From assembly GCA_031216915.1 (NCBI GenBank), contig CM062289.1, positions 57,106,577 to 57,170,576 of the forward strand: DNA of 64,000 bases. Reading direction: 5' to 3'. Positions within the stretch are counted from its first letter, which is position 1. Every line of letters begins with the position of its first letter. The stretch is from Pictodentalium vernedei. Lineage: Eukaryota > Mollusca > Scaphopoda > Dentaliida > Dentaliidae. The notes under the pieces are model-generated. The model searched no databases. It worked only from the letters and a program-made list of their open reading frames with translations, and was not told the origin of the DNA. The position numbers and the translations under genes are program-made. Shown here piece after piece: positions 18,702-30,748 of the stretch.

Positions 18702-21113
18702 CTCCATCAATCAGATATCATAGACCTGATTATTACAAGTAAATCACTAGCCAGCCAAATGCAAAACATATTTGTAGAGGACGATGATCTAGGCATTGAT
18801 CACCTACCAGTTCACGCCACTTTGAAATGTAATACTGGTCCCACAAGGTATCCTCCCATGAACAGGAGAAACCTATCAAAAATTAACGGGAACCTCTTCA
18901 GAAACATTTTCGAAGTAAAAATAAATGCAAATGACCCCTTAAATACCCATGAACTAGAAAAGGTCTTCATCCACCTTAACGAGGTTATCGACAGTACACT
19001 AGATGAAATCTGTCCCAAGAAAACAGTAAAGCCGCGGATAAACAGAATAACCCAAACAACACTTCAAATAATTAAACAAAAAAGAAAAGCCTTCCGGGCT
19101 CACCAATCAGAGAGTGATCAAATCAAAAATGCTGAACTCAAAAACGCGTATAATCGCCTACACCGAGAAGTAGCTAACGACAATCGCGTGAGATGGGAAA
19201 AAGCAACAGAAAACCTAAATGGGCTGAGAGAACCTAAGAGGTTCTGGGATACATTTAAAACTCTCACTGGCCAAAAGAGCAAAAGTGCCAATAATAATGA
19301 GCTGAAGACTAGCGACGGAACTAAGGCCCTTGACGCCAAGGCAAAAGTCAGAGAGATTTTGCCAAACTTTTAATTGGTTATTTATTATAAAGTTATTTTT
19401 GGTCATCCAAATTTGTCCACGTCTCTTTGCCTTGTTACAATTTATGGGAGAGTGCCTAGTGCACTCTCCCATAAATTGTAACAAAGCAAGTCCCCACAGA
19501 CTAAACACTTTCAATTAAAAAATAATATGAGGTACATCTACAGAATATGAAGCCATTAAGTTGTGGCGCCTGCACTTCAGAAGAAAGCCCAAATATGGGC
19601 TTCCAGCACTCTACCAGTTAAAGAAAGCTCATCGTCCACAAGAAGGGACCAGATTTGACAACGATTTGAAGGTAACAGTAAATAAATTTGTCCAAGATAA
19701 CAACTCAACTTTCAATGAACCCAACTTCGACCAAAGACGGGGACGACCATGAATTAACCGAACCAATAAGCGTAGAAGAGTTCATTGGTACAATCAGAAA
19801 ATGCAAGTCATCTTCGTCTCCCGGAGAAGGCGAAGTCTCTTACAAAATACTGAAACAGTGTCCCAAAATCTTCTACTGTACACTTATCCAACTCCTAAAC
19901 TGCGGTCTATCCTGTGGGTACTTCTCAAAATGCTGGAAATCGGCCACAGGATTCATGATACCTAAACCCGACAAAGACCTTACCAACCCTTCTAACTACC
20001 ACCCGATTAGCTTGCTCAGCTGTTGGAAAAATATTTGAGCGGATTCTCACTATGAGACTCCGCAGATATCTCAAATCAATCAACTTTTTCAACAAATGGC
20101 AAAGAGAATATAGGAGTAAGAAAGAGGGAATGGAACACGTATTTTGACTGGTCGATTATATGAAAACAGCGTAAACTTAGTCAAAACGCTTTTTCTTTGA
20201 TGTAGAAAAAGCGTTCGACTCGGTATGGAACAATATTGCATGAGATATAAACTAGCTAAAATGGGACTACCCGCTAAAATTCTGAGGATCATATCATCAT
20301 TTCTAACTGAAAGAAAAATCAAGGTGAGTGAGGGTAAACCGCGAGGTGTCAGAGAAAGTAATTCTCGAAGCGGGCACACCACACTGTACCACAGGGATCG
20401 GTTCTGAGCCCGCTTCCCTTCATAATATATGCGAATGACATTGAAAAAGTAGAGAAAAACTGTGTTGAACTATCGCAGTTCTCAGACGATAAAGGCATGT
20501 GAACGGCCAGTAGGTCTCTAAGCATAATTTAAAATTGCCTACAGGATACCATTCGCGATCTTGAGAGCCTCCTATTGCGCATCAAGCTCAACGCCACCCA
20601 AACTAAAAAAGTTACGTTCTTCAAGAAGCAAAGAAAAAAAAAAACAGTTCCCGGTGTTGTTTCCAGTTATACGATCACAAATTGGAAGCACGCAACGAGG
20701 CCAAGATTTGGGGATTTATACTAGATAGAAAACTCAGTCTAAACAGTCACGTAAACTCCATTACGGTTAGAGCTACTAAACGTATCAATTTCCTGAAGAT
20801 GATCAGAGGTAAAAATTGCGGAGCAAACAAAGACGTGCTTCCCAAGTTTTACAAATCATTTATACGCCCGGTAATGACAAGTGACCTGGGCAAAATCAAC
20901 ATTCAGAAGCTGCACAGGGTACAAAACCTTGCCCTGCACATGGCGCTATGCAAGTCCATGTAAACACCAATAAAAGAACTTCATGATCTAGCAAAAATAG
21001 AAACTGTTCAAACGCGATTAAAAGACCAACAAAACAAAACCCTCAACAGACTCCAGCATAGTGAATTAATGGTACAGCTGAACGAAAACCGAAACATTAA
21101 CAGAAAAACAAAA
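18702..21113 (+). pseudogene. Non-LTR retrotransposon, linker and reverse transcriptase
   Basis: 18702-19373 is open (SDIIDLIITSKSLASQ, IDHLPVHATLKC) and covers the endonuclease end and linker. After a break, fragments of reverse transcriptase follow in changing frames: ISVEEFIGTIRKCKSSSSPG (about 19760), FMIPKPDKD and YHPISLLSCW (about 19950-20030), FFDVEKAFDSVW (about 20190), TERKIKVSEG, then QGSVLSP...ANDIE and ELSQFSDDKG (about 20390-20500, the FADD-box equivalent). IWGFILDRKLSLNSHVN and a C-terminal tail run to about 21113. The order matches jockey/CR1-type LINEs. It has many stops and frameshifts and is certainly inactive. No poly-A or 3' repeat was pinned down. Confidence 0.7.
19433..19490. 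repeat. Palindrome within the LINE remnant
   Basis: TTGTTACAATTTATGGGAGA and GTGC are mirrored by GCAC and its inverse around CTA. It sits where LINE coding similarity is lost (19376-19530), so it is probably an insert. Confidence 0.6.
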
Positions 21114-21119
21114 TAAGTC

Positions 21120-21725
21120 ACAGCCCAGCAAGCATTTTATATCAAGTCGACATTGGACCAATATTGTTATCAATATCGGCCCATCATCAGATTTCAATAA
21201 CGGGCCACCATCAGTTTTGCAAAGTTGACGCAGTGTCGGACCAACATTGTTTTCGACATATTGGACTGATATAAAAACTTTATCTTACAATCAACATGTA
21301 TTCTGTCTGTATTAACTCCGCCACTGTCGTGTATCCGGCCCCCTGATACAGATGTTTGTATCAGGGGGGCGGATACAAGCACGTTCCTCTCGCGTGAGTT
21401 CCATTTTTTTTCTTTCTGTTCATCCGTACGAATAAATAGTTTGTTATATATTCGTCTACATTCTTGACTTATCCCCAATATATTGTAAGATAAAATGATT
21501 ATTACCATTATGTGGAGAAAAACTTCGACTCGTCGTGATCTGCCCTTAGAACCCGGAGCTCGACTCGGATACATAGTTTGTACATCCACATAATGGTAAT
21601 AATCTCTATATATTGGACCAATGTTTTTTTTTTTCAATATCGATCCATCATCAGGGTTGAATATCGGGCCAACGGTGTTTCCCACATCAAGCCGATATTG
21701 GACAGATATAAAATCAACATTGAAT
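21120..21725. mobile_element. Inverted-repeat element with nested hairpin
   Basis: GACATTGGACCAATATTG (about 21149) and GATATTGGACAGATATAAAA (about 21690) are loose inverted or direct relatives. An inner pair, ATTATTACCATTATGTGGA (about 21498) and TCCACATAATGGTAATAAT (about 21583), is perfect. No target duplication was fixed, so boundaries are approximate. Confidence 0.4.
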
Positions 21726-21759
21726 CTATATCAATTTCCCTCTAGATGCCACACCGTAT

Positions 21760-21930
21760 GATCCAAGAAATTTGGCCTCTGTTGTTACAAGAAGACAAAT
21801 AGTCATATATTCATTCACATGAGGTTTAACTTTGATAATGCGAATGAAAAATGCAAATATTCCACATCCTACTGCAAAGAAGTTTCCAGGCAGGATTAAA
21901 TATATTTTACTTACTGAAGGCATTTCTGAA
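21760..21930 (-). other. Possible host exon, hydrophobic, unidentified
   Basis: The minus strand carries an open stretch including CGIFAFFIRIIKVKPHVNEY and TEAKFLGSYGV after a good acceptor-like TTCTTTGCAG (about 21890). It looks like a multi-pass membrane fragment, loosely reminiscent of DRAM/FRAG1-type proteins. I cannot identify it and a chance frame is possible. Confidence 0.18.
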
Positions 21931-21989
21931 TAGGGTTTCAAAGAATTATAATTACAAATAATGGATGTGCACTTTCCCATTGCATTATA

Positions 21990-22540
21990 AACGCGAGCAG
22001 TATAGCATGTACCCGATCGCGCCTGATTACCCGGAGCTTTGGTGGAGCAGCTAGTGTAAAAATCCCATAGAACCGGAGATTTGGTGGAGCAGACACGAGA
22101 CGTGATTTCGCGTCATCCAGCTAGTTCCGGCAAGTGGTGTACGTATACTACATACATAGTATGCTATGGTATGTATAGTGATGTAGGTAAACACAGGGCT
22201 CTGGGTATATATTATGGGTAAGTGGTGGGAAGATGATGGGAAAGTTGGATTTTCTTGAAAGTTTTTTTCCGCGAAACGGTTGACGTTGCTATTGACGTCG
22301 TGACGTCATGATGCGCACGCGACGTCATAGAGATGTTGACCACTTTTGTTGTCCACTATACAATCCGACATAACGTTGTTCGGGTCAGGGGGTGTCGGAC
22401 TTCTCGTAAGTGTGGGGGAGGGGGTCTGGTAGTGGTGGTATACATCCATGTTGGTATACTGGTATACCATTAGCCCTTGGATTTTCATATTATCCTATGT
22501 CAGCTACAGCTAGATCAAGCAGTATTATTGGGATGGGGGT
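21990..22540. other. No gene seen; CRE-like words
   Basis: It contains TTGACGTCGTGACGTCATGATGC and GCGACGTCAT (about 22285-22330) and a duplicated GAGCTTTGGTGGAGCAG word (about 22036 and 22080). No exon is supported. Confidence 0.35.
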
Positions 22541-23490
22541 AATGCATGGTCGCCCAGTGTAGTATTGTGAGATAGTCCTTGGTGGTTTTGATTGGCAGTA
22601 CAGGATGAATGGTTTGCTGGCCTATTACCCCCTTAGTACTATTTACCTATCGAATCCTTTTGATTATCTTATGGCTGGTATTGGTAGTTCGTAATGCTAG
22701 GTCAGGCAGTATTATAATCGTTTGTTTAGAACGGGAGCTTAGGATGCATTATATATACCGCTGTAGGCCCCCTGTTAGTCCTCGGTATTATTACCCCACC
22801 GATTGTTTTGTGTTATTCTATGACTGGTATAGGTAGTACGTTATGGCAGGTCAAGTGGTATTGTGGAGCGGGGGTGGGGGTAATGCCTGGCAGTATAGAA
22901 CAGCAGTATAGTATGGACGATATATACCTCTGTGGGCCCCCGAAAGTCATTAGTACTACTAATCGACCTATGCTTTATGTGACTGGTCTAGGTAGTAGCA
23001 AGACCAGACGTTATTGTGGGAGATGGGGGGGGGGGGGGGGGGAGTGTAATGCATGGTAGTTTAGTGTGGTAGAATATGATGAACGCTTTGTACCCTACAG
23101 GTCCCATGTTAGCCCTTTGTACTATTAATGTACCTAATGCTTCATGTTATCCTATGAATGGTATAGTTAGTCCTCGGTATTATTAACCAACCGATTGCTT
23201 TGTGTTATTCAATGACTGGTATAGGTAATACGTTATGGCAGGTCAAGTGGTATTGTGGAGTGGGGGTGGGGGTAATGCCTGGCAGTATAGAACAGCAGTA
23301 TAGTATGGACGATATATACCTCTGTGGGCCCCCGAAAGCCATTAGTACTACTAATCGACCTATGCTTTATGTGACTGGTCTAAGTAGTATGTAAGACCAG
23401 ACGTTATTGTGGGAGATGGGGGGGGGGGGGGGGGGGAGTGGGTATAATGCATGGTAGTTTAGTGTGGTAGAATATGATGAACGCTTTGTA
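22540..23490. repeat. Minisatellite with a 392-bp duplication
   Basis: 22801-23095 and 23193-23488 are almost identical (TATGACTGGTATAGGTA, GGTCAAGTGGTATTGTGGAG, CAGTATAGAACAGCAGTATA). A weaker half-unit repeats at about 22590-22800. Each unit ends in a long G run. Confidence 0.8.
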
Positions 23491-23504
23491 CCCCTACAGT
23501 TCCC

Positions 23505-23790
23505 ATAGGTATCCTATAAAAAAAGTATCCCCGAAAGATATCCTCAAATACTGAAATGAGGCTAAGAGTCGTAGTAAATTATACCTCATTGAGGGATTTT
23601 TAATGGTCCCCATAACCTCAACATTCAATGAGGCTATGAGACATAATATATGAGGACTCATTGAGGGCTTTTATGTAGCCCTCATGGCCTCATACGACAA
23701 AAAGGGATTCTCCAAAAGGTATCCTCGAATAATACAATACCAGGCCATAGGTATTCTCAAATACATATTTTATGTTACACCAGTGACCTA
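23505..23790. repeat. Fragment related to the 31-34 kb palindrome
   Basis: GGTATCCTATAAA, TATCCTCAAATACTGAAATGAG and CCATAGGTATTCTC match words near 32160-32230 and 33110-33340 of the large foldback. It also has its own inverted CCTCATTGAGGG words. Confidence 0.5.
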
Positions 23791-24374
23791 TCTGAATGTT
23801 ACGGCCAGAAGATATAAATGAAATCTGGGGAAATGTTCTCTTTTCACAACAGAGAGTTAATTGGAGCTGCCATAAAGCAATATGAAAGACATTTTCCCCC
23901 TGTGTATTACTTTGGTGACTTTTTCGGTAAGACAAATTCAAATTGACTGAGTAAACATTTCTAATTTGGTGACTTTTTGTTTCAAATCCATCAAACAATT
24001 ATTTTTGTCAATTGGTGGATAAATGTGTGAGATTTTGGTCATGTTAAGTGAGATGTTCTGACTGACCATACATTTTTAAAACTTTGTATGAGTGACTTAA
24101 GTCAGTCTATAGGTGAGCAGATCTCTGCTGCATTTATGTAACAATAATAACTCTTTTGTCACTTTTGTAACATAAGTGTCACTGGTGTAACACTGTTACC
24201 CATGTTGTCCTTAACATAAAACAAGAAAATGACTTGAATTATTCCATTCTTACACTGATCTTGAGAAAGTGTCCCCTGAAATGTTGCGAAAGTTAGTTTT
24301 CATTCTGGTGATGCTGCTTTGATCTGTTACACCAGAGGCAGAAAAGAAAATGTTGCTATCATACCTGCGTACAT
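23791..24374. other. No gene seen
   Basis: AT-rich. No exon with splice signals and no repeat end was recognised. Confidence 0.4.
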
Positions 24375-24382
24375 TAGAGAAT

Positions 24383-24977
24383 TAGGGCTATCACGATATT
24401 TGAATTAGGAATCGATTAATCGTCGCAAAACAATCGATAATAATCGATTAATCGTACCTAGATGACCCCTTCTCCCTCTCTTTGAAGTCGTTAAAAATGA
24501 AGTTCAAGTCAGTTGACCAACCTCAAGTACACAACGAAGACGATCCCCTTTTAGGTACCGTACATTCAAAGCTTTGATGTTCTGAACTTTTGATCCGTCG
24601 CAACTGACGACTGGTCTTGATTATCGCAACTATCCGTCGCAACTGACGACTGGCCAAGACCAGTCGTCAATTGCAAACTTCGCAAGTTCGCAACTGCCGA
24701 CCAGTCTTGATTATTACACTGACGGTTCAAAAGTTCAGAACATCAAAGCTTTGAATGAACCTAAAAGACAAATGCTTCTAACGGCTTCTTGAGGTTTAAC
24801 GTCGACGTTCTTGACCCTTTACCCTAAGAAACAATAGTTTTTTCATCCATTTTTTTTTTAAATTATTAAACGTCTAAAACGGGGTAAAATACTAAAATTT
24901 TCTGATTTTTCGACAACGAAAAATACTAATCGATTTCCGCGTGACCGATCGACAATCGATTAATCGTGACAGCCGTA
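24383..24977. mobile_element. hAT MITE family A, copy 1
   Basis: A perfect 8-bp duplication TAGAGAAT (24375-24382 and 24978-24985). Termini TAGGGCTATCACGAT and, inverted, TACGGCTGTCACGAT. ATCGATTAATCG subterminal words. Internal inverted GTTCTGAACTTTTGA / TCAAAAGTTCAGAAC arms. Confidence 0.85.
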
Positions 24978-24989
24978 TAGAGAATTAAT

Positions 24990-26540
24990 TTCCTCGAAAA
25001 GTGCGTGCATATATAATTTTAAGATTCTACAGGGCGGGGGGGGGGGGGGGGGGGGGTCGCAAAAAATGCCAGGATACAAGGTCTGTGTGGGAAGGTCCTT
25101 TCCGAGCCCCAAAGTGCAGTTTTTGCCGGTGTCATGCAATTTTTTGCCAAATATCATTTTACAGACAAGTAATTACAACCAAAGTGAATTCAAGTGCTTA
25201 GATTCATAACTTAGAACAGAACAGAGCATTGATAATGTGTTGGGGGCTTTCCCCATGTTTTACACTTCATTAGGGGGGTGGGTCCTGTTCTGGGTCTGGC
25301 AAAAATTTGCAAAACAAAAAAGTGATTCCCAGCTATTTGGTCATGATTTTTACTCCTTTATATTTTTACAAAGGCAGTCTGCCTCTTATTCGTGCTTTGT
25401 AGTTCCTATTATTTGATTCTTCTGTAAGCCCCGGGGTGCCTCATGCCATTGGTCTAGTGCGCTTCCATGTATGGAATAATTGGAAAGATTGATAGAATAA
25501 AAATCTTGATTGTGGAAAACGTGTATAATTTCAAGGTAAATATGATTCTAGTGACTCTAACATAAAAAAAATAAATAAGAGGCAATTCATCTCAGACAAG
25601 CCACCCTGGCATGGGTCAAAAAACTTCAGTATTAGGTCTCTCTCAGACCAGCTGTACAAACTAAACATTTAACCGAAAAGCAATGAAATGAAAAACAGCT
25701 ATTTCTTGTGGACAGTTGAAGATATCCAGATGGGAACAATATATTTTGAGCAGGGCTTCTTGGTGGTGGGATTCGACTGGTGTCTGAACAGCATAGACAT
25801 GTTGTACATCGGGGTAAGGGTTGTGTTGCTTCGAACATGAATGGGTGCATATCTGCAATTCAGTTGGTGGAGGAGGGTTCCAGTAGTTACCTGGGGGTCT
25901 GATGCTGCATTTCCGTTGTGGCTTTATATGCAGAAAGATTGTGGCTAGGGATGCCTTGGGTGCCCAAGAGCAGGGCTGGGATATCGGACAAATTGGTTTG
26001 CGGCACCTTTCATGTTTGGGAAAAGTATTTATTTAATTTTTTTTTTTTGATTTAGGTAATTTGAATATTTCGTTAAACAGATTTTATAAATTGGGGGTGG
26101 GTCCCCAATTGTCTTTGAGGAAAAACTGTGCGGGAGGGGTAGGTGTTCAAGACATGACTGGCAAAAATTTGCATTCCGGGGGTGGCGGGTCCCAAAAATT
26201 GAAAACGTAAAAACTTCCACCTTGTGTCCGAAATTTTTTGCCTGACCCCCCCCCCCCCAATCCCCCCCCCCCCCCGGATTCTATGGCAAATATTTCCCTT
26301 TTCTGCAGAATGACCCAATATTATCTTTGTTCTCGATTCTTCCGGGTTCTTCCACAGTTAATTAACACCGCCTCTATTGTGTCGATAAGTGGGAAATTCA
26401 GTACTTGCCGTGAACCAGCCCTTCGAACCGAGAACACGCAGGATCACAATTATTTGAAAAGTAAAAAGAATTTGTGATGGCAGAAGTAACTTTATTACAT
26501 ATCTGAACATTGATATTATGTCAAATTTATATTTTTCTAT
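24990..26540. other. Non-coding stretch with G and C runs
   Basis: G run at about 25034-25056 and C runs at about 26246-26276. TTTTTGCC...CCGGAATG-type words occur near both ends. No exon is convincing. Confidence 0.4.
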
Positions 26541-26545
26541 ATATA

Positions 26546-28112
26546 CTCAAGTTTGCTAAGCACCAAATATAAATATTTGACACAGCGTTGTGAAATTTGC
26601 TTGTGACACATTTGCGATATGTTTGGTGGATATAATTGAGGAATATGTTGAGATGGTCCCCATTGTTTTCATTAGCTCTCTTGACAGGCAGACCTTTCGT
26701 GACAGACATGGAAAGCGTGTACCCCTTGATTTTCATGATGTTTTTCTGTATTGTCTTCATGTGCATGACTTGTGTAGGGTATTCAGTCTTCATTTCAACA
26801 CAAACCCTTGCGATTTAATGATTGAATATGGCAAATGCAAATGTAAGAAGACATTTGTCTGAATCAGAAATGTGGCGGGCTGTAGGGATGGTGGAGCAAG
26901 GGGTAGTAAGGTTGGCGATGCCCTTGGTGTGCACCATACGATGATCACCAGAGCCTGGGTAAATTTCAGCAGTATGGCACACCAGTAAGACGACATGGTG
27001 GTGGCAGGGACAGGGCAACATCTGCAGTTGAAGACCGGTTTTTGATCATTCAGGCCCGTAGGAACCGCTTTGCCACAGCTCCCCAGCTTCGCAGTGACCT
27101 TCAGGATGCATCCGGGGTAAATGTTTCGACGCAGACTATCCGGGCAAGGTTGCACGAATGTGGTCTCCGATCGAGAAGACCATGTATTCGCATTCCGCTG
27201 TCCCAGAACCACCGCCAGGCACGATATGAATGGGCCATGGACCACATTGGATGGACCAGAGAAAATTGACGACCTGTCCATTTTACAGATGAGTCAAGGT
27301 ACTGCCTAGACCACACAGATAGGCGTTCTATGGTATGGAGAAGGCAGAAGAGCGATTTCATGCAGCCACCATTGCTGAGCATGACCGCTGTGGTGGAGGG
27401 TCATCATGGTCCGGGCGGCATCAGCAGGGATGGACGTACAGAGCTCTGTGTCCTTGAACGTGGTACATTGACTGCACTGCGGTATATTGATGAGATCCTG
27501 GATGTCCACGTCAGATTGTATGCAGGTGTAGTGGGTGACAGATTCATTCTGATGGACGATAATGCCCGTCCTCATGTTGCCCATGCTGTCGGGTAGTACC
27601 GACAGAGGGAGGGGATTCAGCGTATGGACTGGCCAGCAAGATCCCCTGACCTCAATCCAATCGAACATGTCTGGAATGAGTTGCAGCTTGCAATTTCAGC
27701 CCGTCCAGTCCAGCCAAGAAGTGTCCAGGAGCTTGGTACCATGCTGGTCCAGGAATGGAACAACATCCCACAAAGTATCACCAGGAACCTGATTGGGAGC
27801 ATGAGAAGGCGTTGTCAAGCTGCAATTAACAGTAATGGGTCGCATACTCGATACTGAACCCATACCAGGTCGCTACGTCAACACTTTTCGGCAAATTTGA
27901 AAAATTTCCTCTTTTACCAATATTATCCATTTCCCATGGTTATCGTATTCAAAAGATTAAAAATAATGTCAAACACAAACAAAATCTTATTTTCTGTACT
28001 TAAATCATTAAAGATATAATTAAATGAAAAATATATACACTTTTCATTACAATATTTCAACTAAAACGTAAAACAGGTAGTTGGATATACTTGGTGCTCA
28101 GCAAACTTTGAA
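26546..28112 (+). mobile_element. Tc1/mariner element
   Basis: TA (26544-26545 and 28113-28114) flanks inverted ends CTCAAGTTTGCTAAGCACC and, from the right, TTCAAAGTTTGCTGAGCACC. Length 1567 bp, normal for Tc1-like elements. It encodes one broken transposase. Confidence 0.85.
26829..27857 (+). pseudogene. Tc1-like DDE transposase, inactivated
   Basis: It catalyses cut-and-paste transposition when intact. It starts MANANVRRHLSESEMW. The HTH-like N-terminus suffers two frameshifts (about 26912 and 26960). From 27042 the frame runs RRNRFATAPQLRSDLQDASG, then HFTDESRY (first Asp), GDRFILMDDNARPHVAHAVG (second Asp) and RSPDLNPIEHVWNEL (the DxxxE end), to QAAINSNGSHTRY. Two in-frame stops break it: TGA at 27267-27269 (a Trp position) and TAG at 27594-27596. 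Length and motif spacing fit the IS630/Tc1 family. It sits centrally between the inverted ends of its own element. Confidence 0.85.
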
Positions 28113-28114
28113 TA

Positions 28115-28252
28115 GTATATTTCCATCTTAATTTAAATTATTTTATTTCTTGTCGGTTGTTATCGGTAAGTATCGCTGACGCACAGTTCAGCATAATGTT
28201 TCGGGAATTTCCTCGGATGGCAACACACATTTGGATACATATACGAAATTAA
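28115..28252. other. No gene seen
   Basis: Short AT-rich link between the Tc1 element and retroelement copy B. Confidence 0.4.
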
Positions 28253-28411
28253 ATGGTTTCGCGCGCCGAAGGCGCGTAGGGACGCTGTGGGGCAAACCCT
28301 TTCAACCCTCTTTAGCTGTGTATATAAGTCTAGTCTGGTCGTGATAGAGCCTAGAGGAGGAGTTATGAGTACTCAGCGCCGCTTGTGTCGTTTTGGGGTT
28401 TTTTTTTGATA

Positions 28412-28987
28412 AAGCTGAAGAATAGGGGACTTTTCCATTTACGTAAAAACAACGCATTTTTCTCACCTTTTTTCTGTATTTTCCTATTACTAGTCATGTT
28501 TTCGATAAAATAACCTAAAGATATTCACTTTTACTGGCAATTATAACCGCTCAACAATTGTTTTTACCTGTGCGATTTGTGACATTCACATTCATCTTTC
28601 CTCCATGTTTTTCGTGTTTTTCGGCGTCTGCTCTGTGTATTGGTTGTTTTGGTACACTTGTTTGTTCTGTTCCCGACATGGTCTAGGGTTAGTGTAGTGA
28701 GGGCTAGGGTTAGCTTACCGGTAAGCTAGCCCTAACCCTCACTACACTGACCCTAGACCTACAATCGCCAGCCAAAGAGAAAAAAAAAAAATATGTAAAC
28801 GCACACTTCAAAATGGCGAGAATTCAGAAGAATCTGAAAGGGTTTAAATTATCTCTAATCTCAGTCAAAAGTGAATAGCTTTCGGTCATTTTTATCGAAA
28901 ACATGACTAGTAATAGGAAAATGTAGAAAAAGGTGAGAAAAATGCGTTGCTTTTACATAAAAGGAAAAGTCCCCTATTCTTCAGCTT
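28412..28987. mobile_element. TA-target foldback MITE
   Basis: TA (28410-28411 and 28988-28989) flanks AAGCTGAAGAATAGGGGACT and its inverse. Outer arms are about 100 bp. A separate inner palindrome near 28695-28750 contains GCTAGGGTTAGCTTACCGG. It is inserted at the lysine-rich end of the copy B ORF. Confidence 0.75.
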
Positions 28988-28989
28988 TA

Positions 28990-29765
28990 CCGTTTCTTTT
29001 TGAGGGGAGGTGGTTTAGATGGAGAGACCATGGCAGTGGCGTTGTTGGTGGACTGCTTGATGATGACTGGCTTGGCTCGTACGGTCTGCTTCTTGCTGAA
29101 TCTGTGGTTAAGTGTGGTGAGGACGGAGTCTGAGGCTTTTGTTGTATATGTGTCTCTGCCACTCTTTGCTTTTTCCGAGTAGCTGTTGCTGTAGACGGCC
29201 CATTTCCTTCATATGGTTCTCCCTGTCCTTCTTCATCTGCTCCAGTTGTGTGTCCAGGTCCTGGCATTCTGGTTCCAAAGGAAGAGGCGAGTGAGGATCA
29301 GGCAGTTGCGAGAGGGCAGCTTCCATTTCCACAACAGTCTCCACAGACTCTCCACATCCGACAACTCCGGCTGGGGATCCGGCAGTAGGATGGGTCTGTC
29401 TGTGAGAGTAGGAGGGGAAATGGTGGCTGTCTCTGGCTCTTTCTTTTCCTATCTTTTTCTCCAAAAATTCCTCCAAGCGTCGGGCATTCCTCCGCTTGAT
29501 GGACGGGCTCTTTCTTCTTAGTTTTCTTTGTCTCTTTTCAGGGCCTCCAAACCCCCTTGAGTGAGGACCAATGTGAGAGGGGATCCTCTCACTAAAGGTA
29601 CTACCTCTACCCTTGGGGTGGTGTGGTGTTCTCTTTGGTAGTGGTGAATTCCAAAGTCAGGTAGACGCTCTCGCCCTTCTCCTGTACAGTCCAGGTGATG
29701 GGACAAGAGACGCCCAGAGCTGAAATGGTCTTCTGTAGTCTAGCAGGTAGATCCAGTGCTCCCAT
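28990..29765 (-). pseudogene. Repeat-encoded basic/coiled-coil ORF, copy B
   Basis: It starts MGALDLPARLQKTISALGVS, then PITWTVQEKGESVYLTLEF, the same N-terminal module as copies A and C. After a frameshift it continues VVPLVRGSPLTLVLT, then the basic PSIKRRNARRLEEFLEKK, an acidic/proline region, and a coiled-coil-like QLEQMKKDRENHMKEMGRLQ. The lysine-rich tail abuts the MITE at 28987. At least one further frameshift is present. Product function is unknown; the recurring layout (globular N-terminus, basic stretch, coiled coil) is like an ORF1/nucleic-acid-binding protein, which is inference. Confidence 0.6.
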
Positions 29766-29935
29766 GTTATCTCATGTTGTCTCAATTCAGATGTTCACAC
29801 TCTGAACTCAGAGGTGCGAATGATGAACGAACGACCGAGTGTTTTTTTTAACGACCGAGTGGATATATATGTTTTTTGTGGAGATTATATTCCCAAACTC
29901 TCGAAAGGCTTAGCCTCTAAATGAGGTTGAAAATA

Positions 29936-30003
29936 CGTCGCCTGAGTGCTAGAATGTTCTATGTCCCCTATGGGACATAGAACATTCTACCATTCAGGCG
30001 ACG
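29936..30003. repeat. Palindrome, 30-bp arms
   Basis: CGTCGCCTGA...TAGAATGTTCTATGTCCC is mirrored across CTAT with few mismatches. Probably a minimal foldback. Confidence 0.65.
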
Positions 30004-30093
30004 AATTATAGGAGATAAAGAAAAAACACTTACAATTTGCATCATTCTCATCCACATCGTAGTTACAAATTTAAAAACGTAAAGATGCACAAT

Positions 30094-30095
<2 letters not shown>

Positions 30096-30140
<45 letters not shown>

Positions 30141-30392
30141 TTGGTGTTTAAGGTCACATATTTCTGCACAATGGCTAACCATGACCGTGACAGTTTTACG
30201 GGTGGAGGAAGCCGGAGTACCCGGAGAGAACCACCGAGCAACGGCGAGCAACTGTCAGCTCCCCAACATACCAACTCCACACAAGCAGGGTTAGCATTGG
30301 TTGAAGACAGGTGCACCATCGACGTGCAGTACGCCTTAGTACACAGCGTCACCGTGCCCCCACGTGGGCAATGGGGGTGAAGTGTCTTGCAA
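30096..30392 (-). mobile_element. tRNA-derived SINE, 5'-truncated
   Basis: Same body as the SINE at 8100-8465 (GTGACAGTTTTACGGGTGGA, CGTGCAGTACGCCTTAGTAC in plus orientation) with a long (TTTA)n tract at the tail. The tRNA head is missing. An 11-bp duplication ATGCACAATTT (30085-30095 and 30393-30403) shows truncation happened at insertion. Confidence 0.85.
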
Positions 30393-30748
30393 ATGCACAA
30401 TTTCAAATAAATAGAAAATAGTGCGTGATGCTTCATGGTTGCGTCCTTTAAACATTATTCAAAAAAAGTAGAGGATACCCAAACTGATGTTGATATTTTC
30501 GGAAAATAGTATTGGATACGCGTGATTGGACCCATCAATATATTACCAAGTTTAGTGCGGATCATGAATGTCACCGACCCACGAACACTTCGTGCGGGTT
30601 TTTCGCACGAGCGCCGCGTTAGTGTCTGTGGGGTACGTTTTGAAATTTTTATTTGTACTGGACGGGCTTTTTCGGAGGTCTCGTCGTTGTTTTCTTGGTA
30701 TAAACTTGTTCATCAATAGGTTTTGGGTCGAAACATAACTTTTGAGGT

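Larger units (their letters stand above)
28253..29840 (-). mobile_element. Retroelement-like repeat, copy B
   Basis: Minus-strand unit. The shared 3' segment GGTTTCGCGCGCCGAAGGCG (plus orientation, 28257) recurs at 45190. The 5' leader contains TTCACACTCTGAACTCAGAG (about 29790), which also recurs near 46110. Between them lies the ORF below. A foldback MITE (28412-28987) interrupts its 3' part. No terminal repeat was identified. Confidence 0.5.
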
